29,555 nucleotides of DNA. Origin: CAZVEV01 sp964625865 (GTDB lineage Bacteria > Planctomycetota > Phycisphaerae > SM23-33). The stretch spans positions 1-29,555 of the forward strand of contig CAZVEV010000042.1 of NCBI GenBank assembly GCA_964625865.1, written 5' to 3'. The translations under genes were made by a program, and so were the position numbers. How positions within the stretch are numbered: the first letter of the stretch is position 1; the number at the start of each line of letters is the position of its first letter. The notes under the pieces are model-generated. The model saw only the letters and a program-made list of their open reading frames with translations, made no database searches and was not told the DNA's origin. Of the stretch, positions 29,221-29,555 are shown piece after piece.

Positions 29221-29489
29221 TTCGCCTTGGTAGAGATCCCTTCTCAGTGAGGCATGTGATGCGAACGGCCCTGGTAGGAGGAGGGACCAGAACCACCAGC
29301 GGGCGCTCATCTCCGCCGGTTTCGCCATCAGCGTTATAATCTCTACCGCGATGAGAATCTCGGATGACACTCGCCCAAGGAGGAGAAGGCGATAAACAAC
29401 GGTGGGCGCTCATCTCCACCGCCGCCGTCAGTTACGCGAAACTCTCAATACTCAAGCAGGAATCCTCTCAGCATGCCCTCGCGGCTTGC
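29175..29489 (-). ncRNA. Candidate small structured RNA, copy 4 (minus strand)
   Basis: P2 is GGTAGAG 29229-29235 / CTCTACC 29341-29347. P3 has a new sequence but still pairs: TGAGA 29352-29356 / TCTCA 29443-29447. GCGCTCATCT loops (plus strand) are at 29303-29312 and 29406-29415. The 5' hairpin is GCATGCC 29471-29477 / GGCTTGC 29483-29489 with one mismatch, unrelated in sequence to that of copy 3 but in the same place. A TATAAT at 29335-29340 on the plus strand is inside the fold and probably accidental. Confidence 0.55.
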
Positions 29490-29555
29490 GAAGGGCCCGA
29501 AGTCTCAGCGACGTTCTGGAAGTGTAGGAACACGGGCGGGTTGAAAATGGGGTCT

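Larger units (their letters stand above)
29175..29555. repeat. Tandem repeat unit 4 of the RNA-like array, cut by the window edge
   Basis: Closest to unit 3. At a period of 412-413, a fifth unit would begin near 29588-29600, outside the window, so it cannot be seen whether the array ends here. Confidence 0.85.

Noticed and set aside
27943..29339. Overlapping short open frames in the repeat array that would encode Arg/Pro-rich repeated peptides
   Set aside because: Several frames are open at once, substitutions between copies keep base pairing and not codons, no consistent RBS is seen, and the frame changes between units.
29335..29340. TATAAT on the plus strand in unit 4 as a promoter
   Set aside because: Not present in the other units, no -35, and it lies inside the predicted P2 domain.
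27920..29555. CRISPR array
   Set aside because: Units are over 400 bases, with about 290 conserved bases and short variable parts; this is the wrong scale and layout for repeats and spacers.
27920..29555. Integron cassette array (attC sites)
   Set aside because: No RYYYAAC/GTTRRRY core pairs, no integrase, and the units hold no distinct genes.

Overview
The window looks like a chromosomal segment of a high-GC planctomycete, probably of the Phycisphaerae type. The evidence is two secreted proteins with C-terminal PEP-CTERM sorting signals, one of them a large beta-strand-repeat and LamG protein, a GFTLLELL-type pseudopilin, and a multiheme cytochrome fused to an UshA-like domain, all mixed with ordinary bacterial housekeeping genes. 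The taxonomic placement is inference from this gene content, not from a marker gene comparison.

Layout. Positions 178-3912: a 1244-residue PEP-CTERM surface protein followed by an intrinsic terminator. 3913-5209: two gene-poor stretches rich in palindromes around a small Cys-containing protein (4490-4813). 5210-9193: a promoter, a secreted S41/PDZ protease and an UshA-like lipoprotein with four CXXCH haems. 9161-10060 (minus): a PAS-only sensor, divergent from pheA. 10293-15222 (plus): a housekeeping run of pheA, tpiA, secG with an unusual periplasmic extension, yicC, gmk, rpoZ and coaC. 15408-18335: a second PEP-CTERM protein, a pseudopilin, and an overlapping pair made of a TiaS-like ATPase-fold protein and a six-helix membrane protein. 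18464-23217: coaB (split from coaC), dut, ftsK and a glycosyltransferase whose frame runs past its natural end. 23442-27785 (minus): dapA, pdxJ, then araD and araB.

The most unusual part is the last 1.6 kb (27920-29555): at least four tandem copies, with start-to-start distances of 429, 413 and 412 bases, of an element that looks like a structured RNA and not a gene. Compensatory base changes between copies support two long-range helices and several hairpins. A·C mismatches on the plus strand become G·U pairs on the minus strand, and each copy ends on the minus strand with a GC-rich hairpin and a T-run. The evidence therefore points to an array of minus-strand small RNAs. Each copy shows two loops carrying CUCCUCC (like the anti-Shine-Dalgarno of 16S rRNA) and at least two loops carrying AGAUGAGCGC. 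I do not recognise this family. The closest analogy I know of is the anti-SD-loop 'cuckoo'/CcsR sRNAs of Alphaproteobacteria. The array reaches the window edge and may continue.

Functional links: pheA feeds phenylalanine synthesis, coaC and coaB make coenzyme A in two separate proteins, and gmk, rpoZ and yicC form a common bacterial cluster. dapA (lysine/diaminopimelate) and pdxJ (pyridoxal phosphate) precede an arabinose/ribulose pair, araB-araD, for which no isomerase gene is present here. No tRNA, rRNA, CRISPR array or transposase gene was seen.
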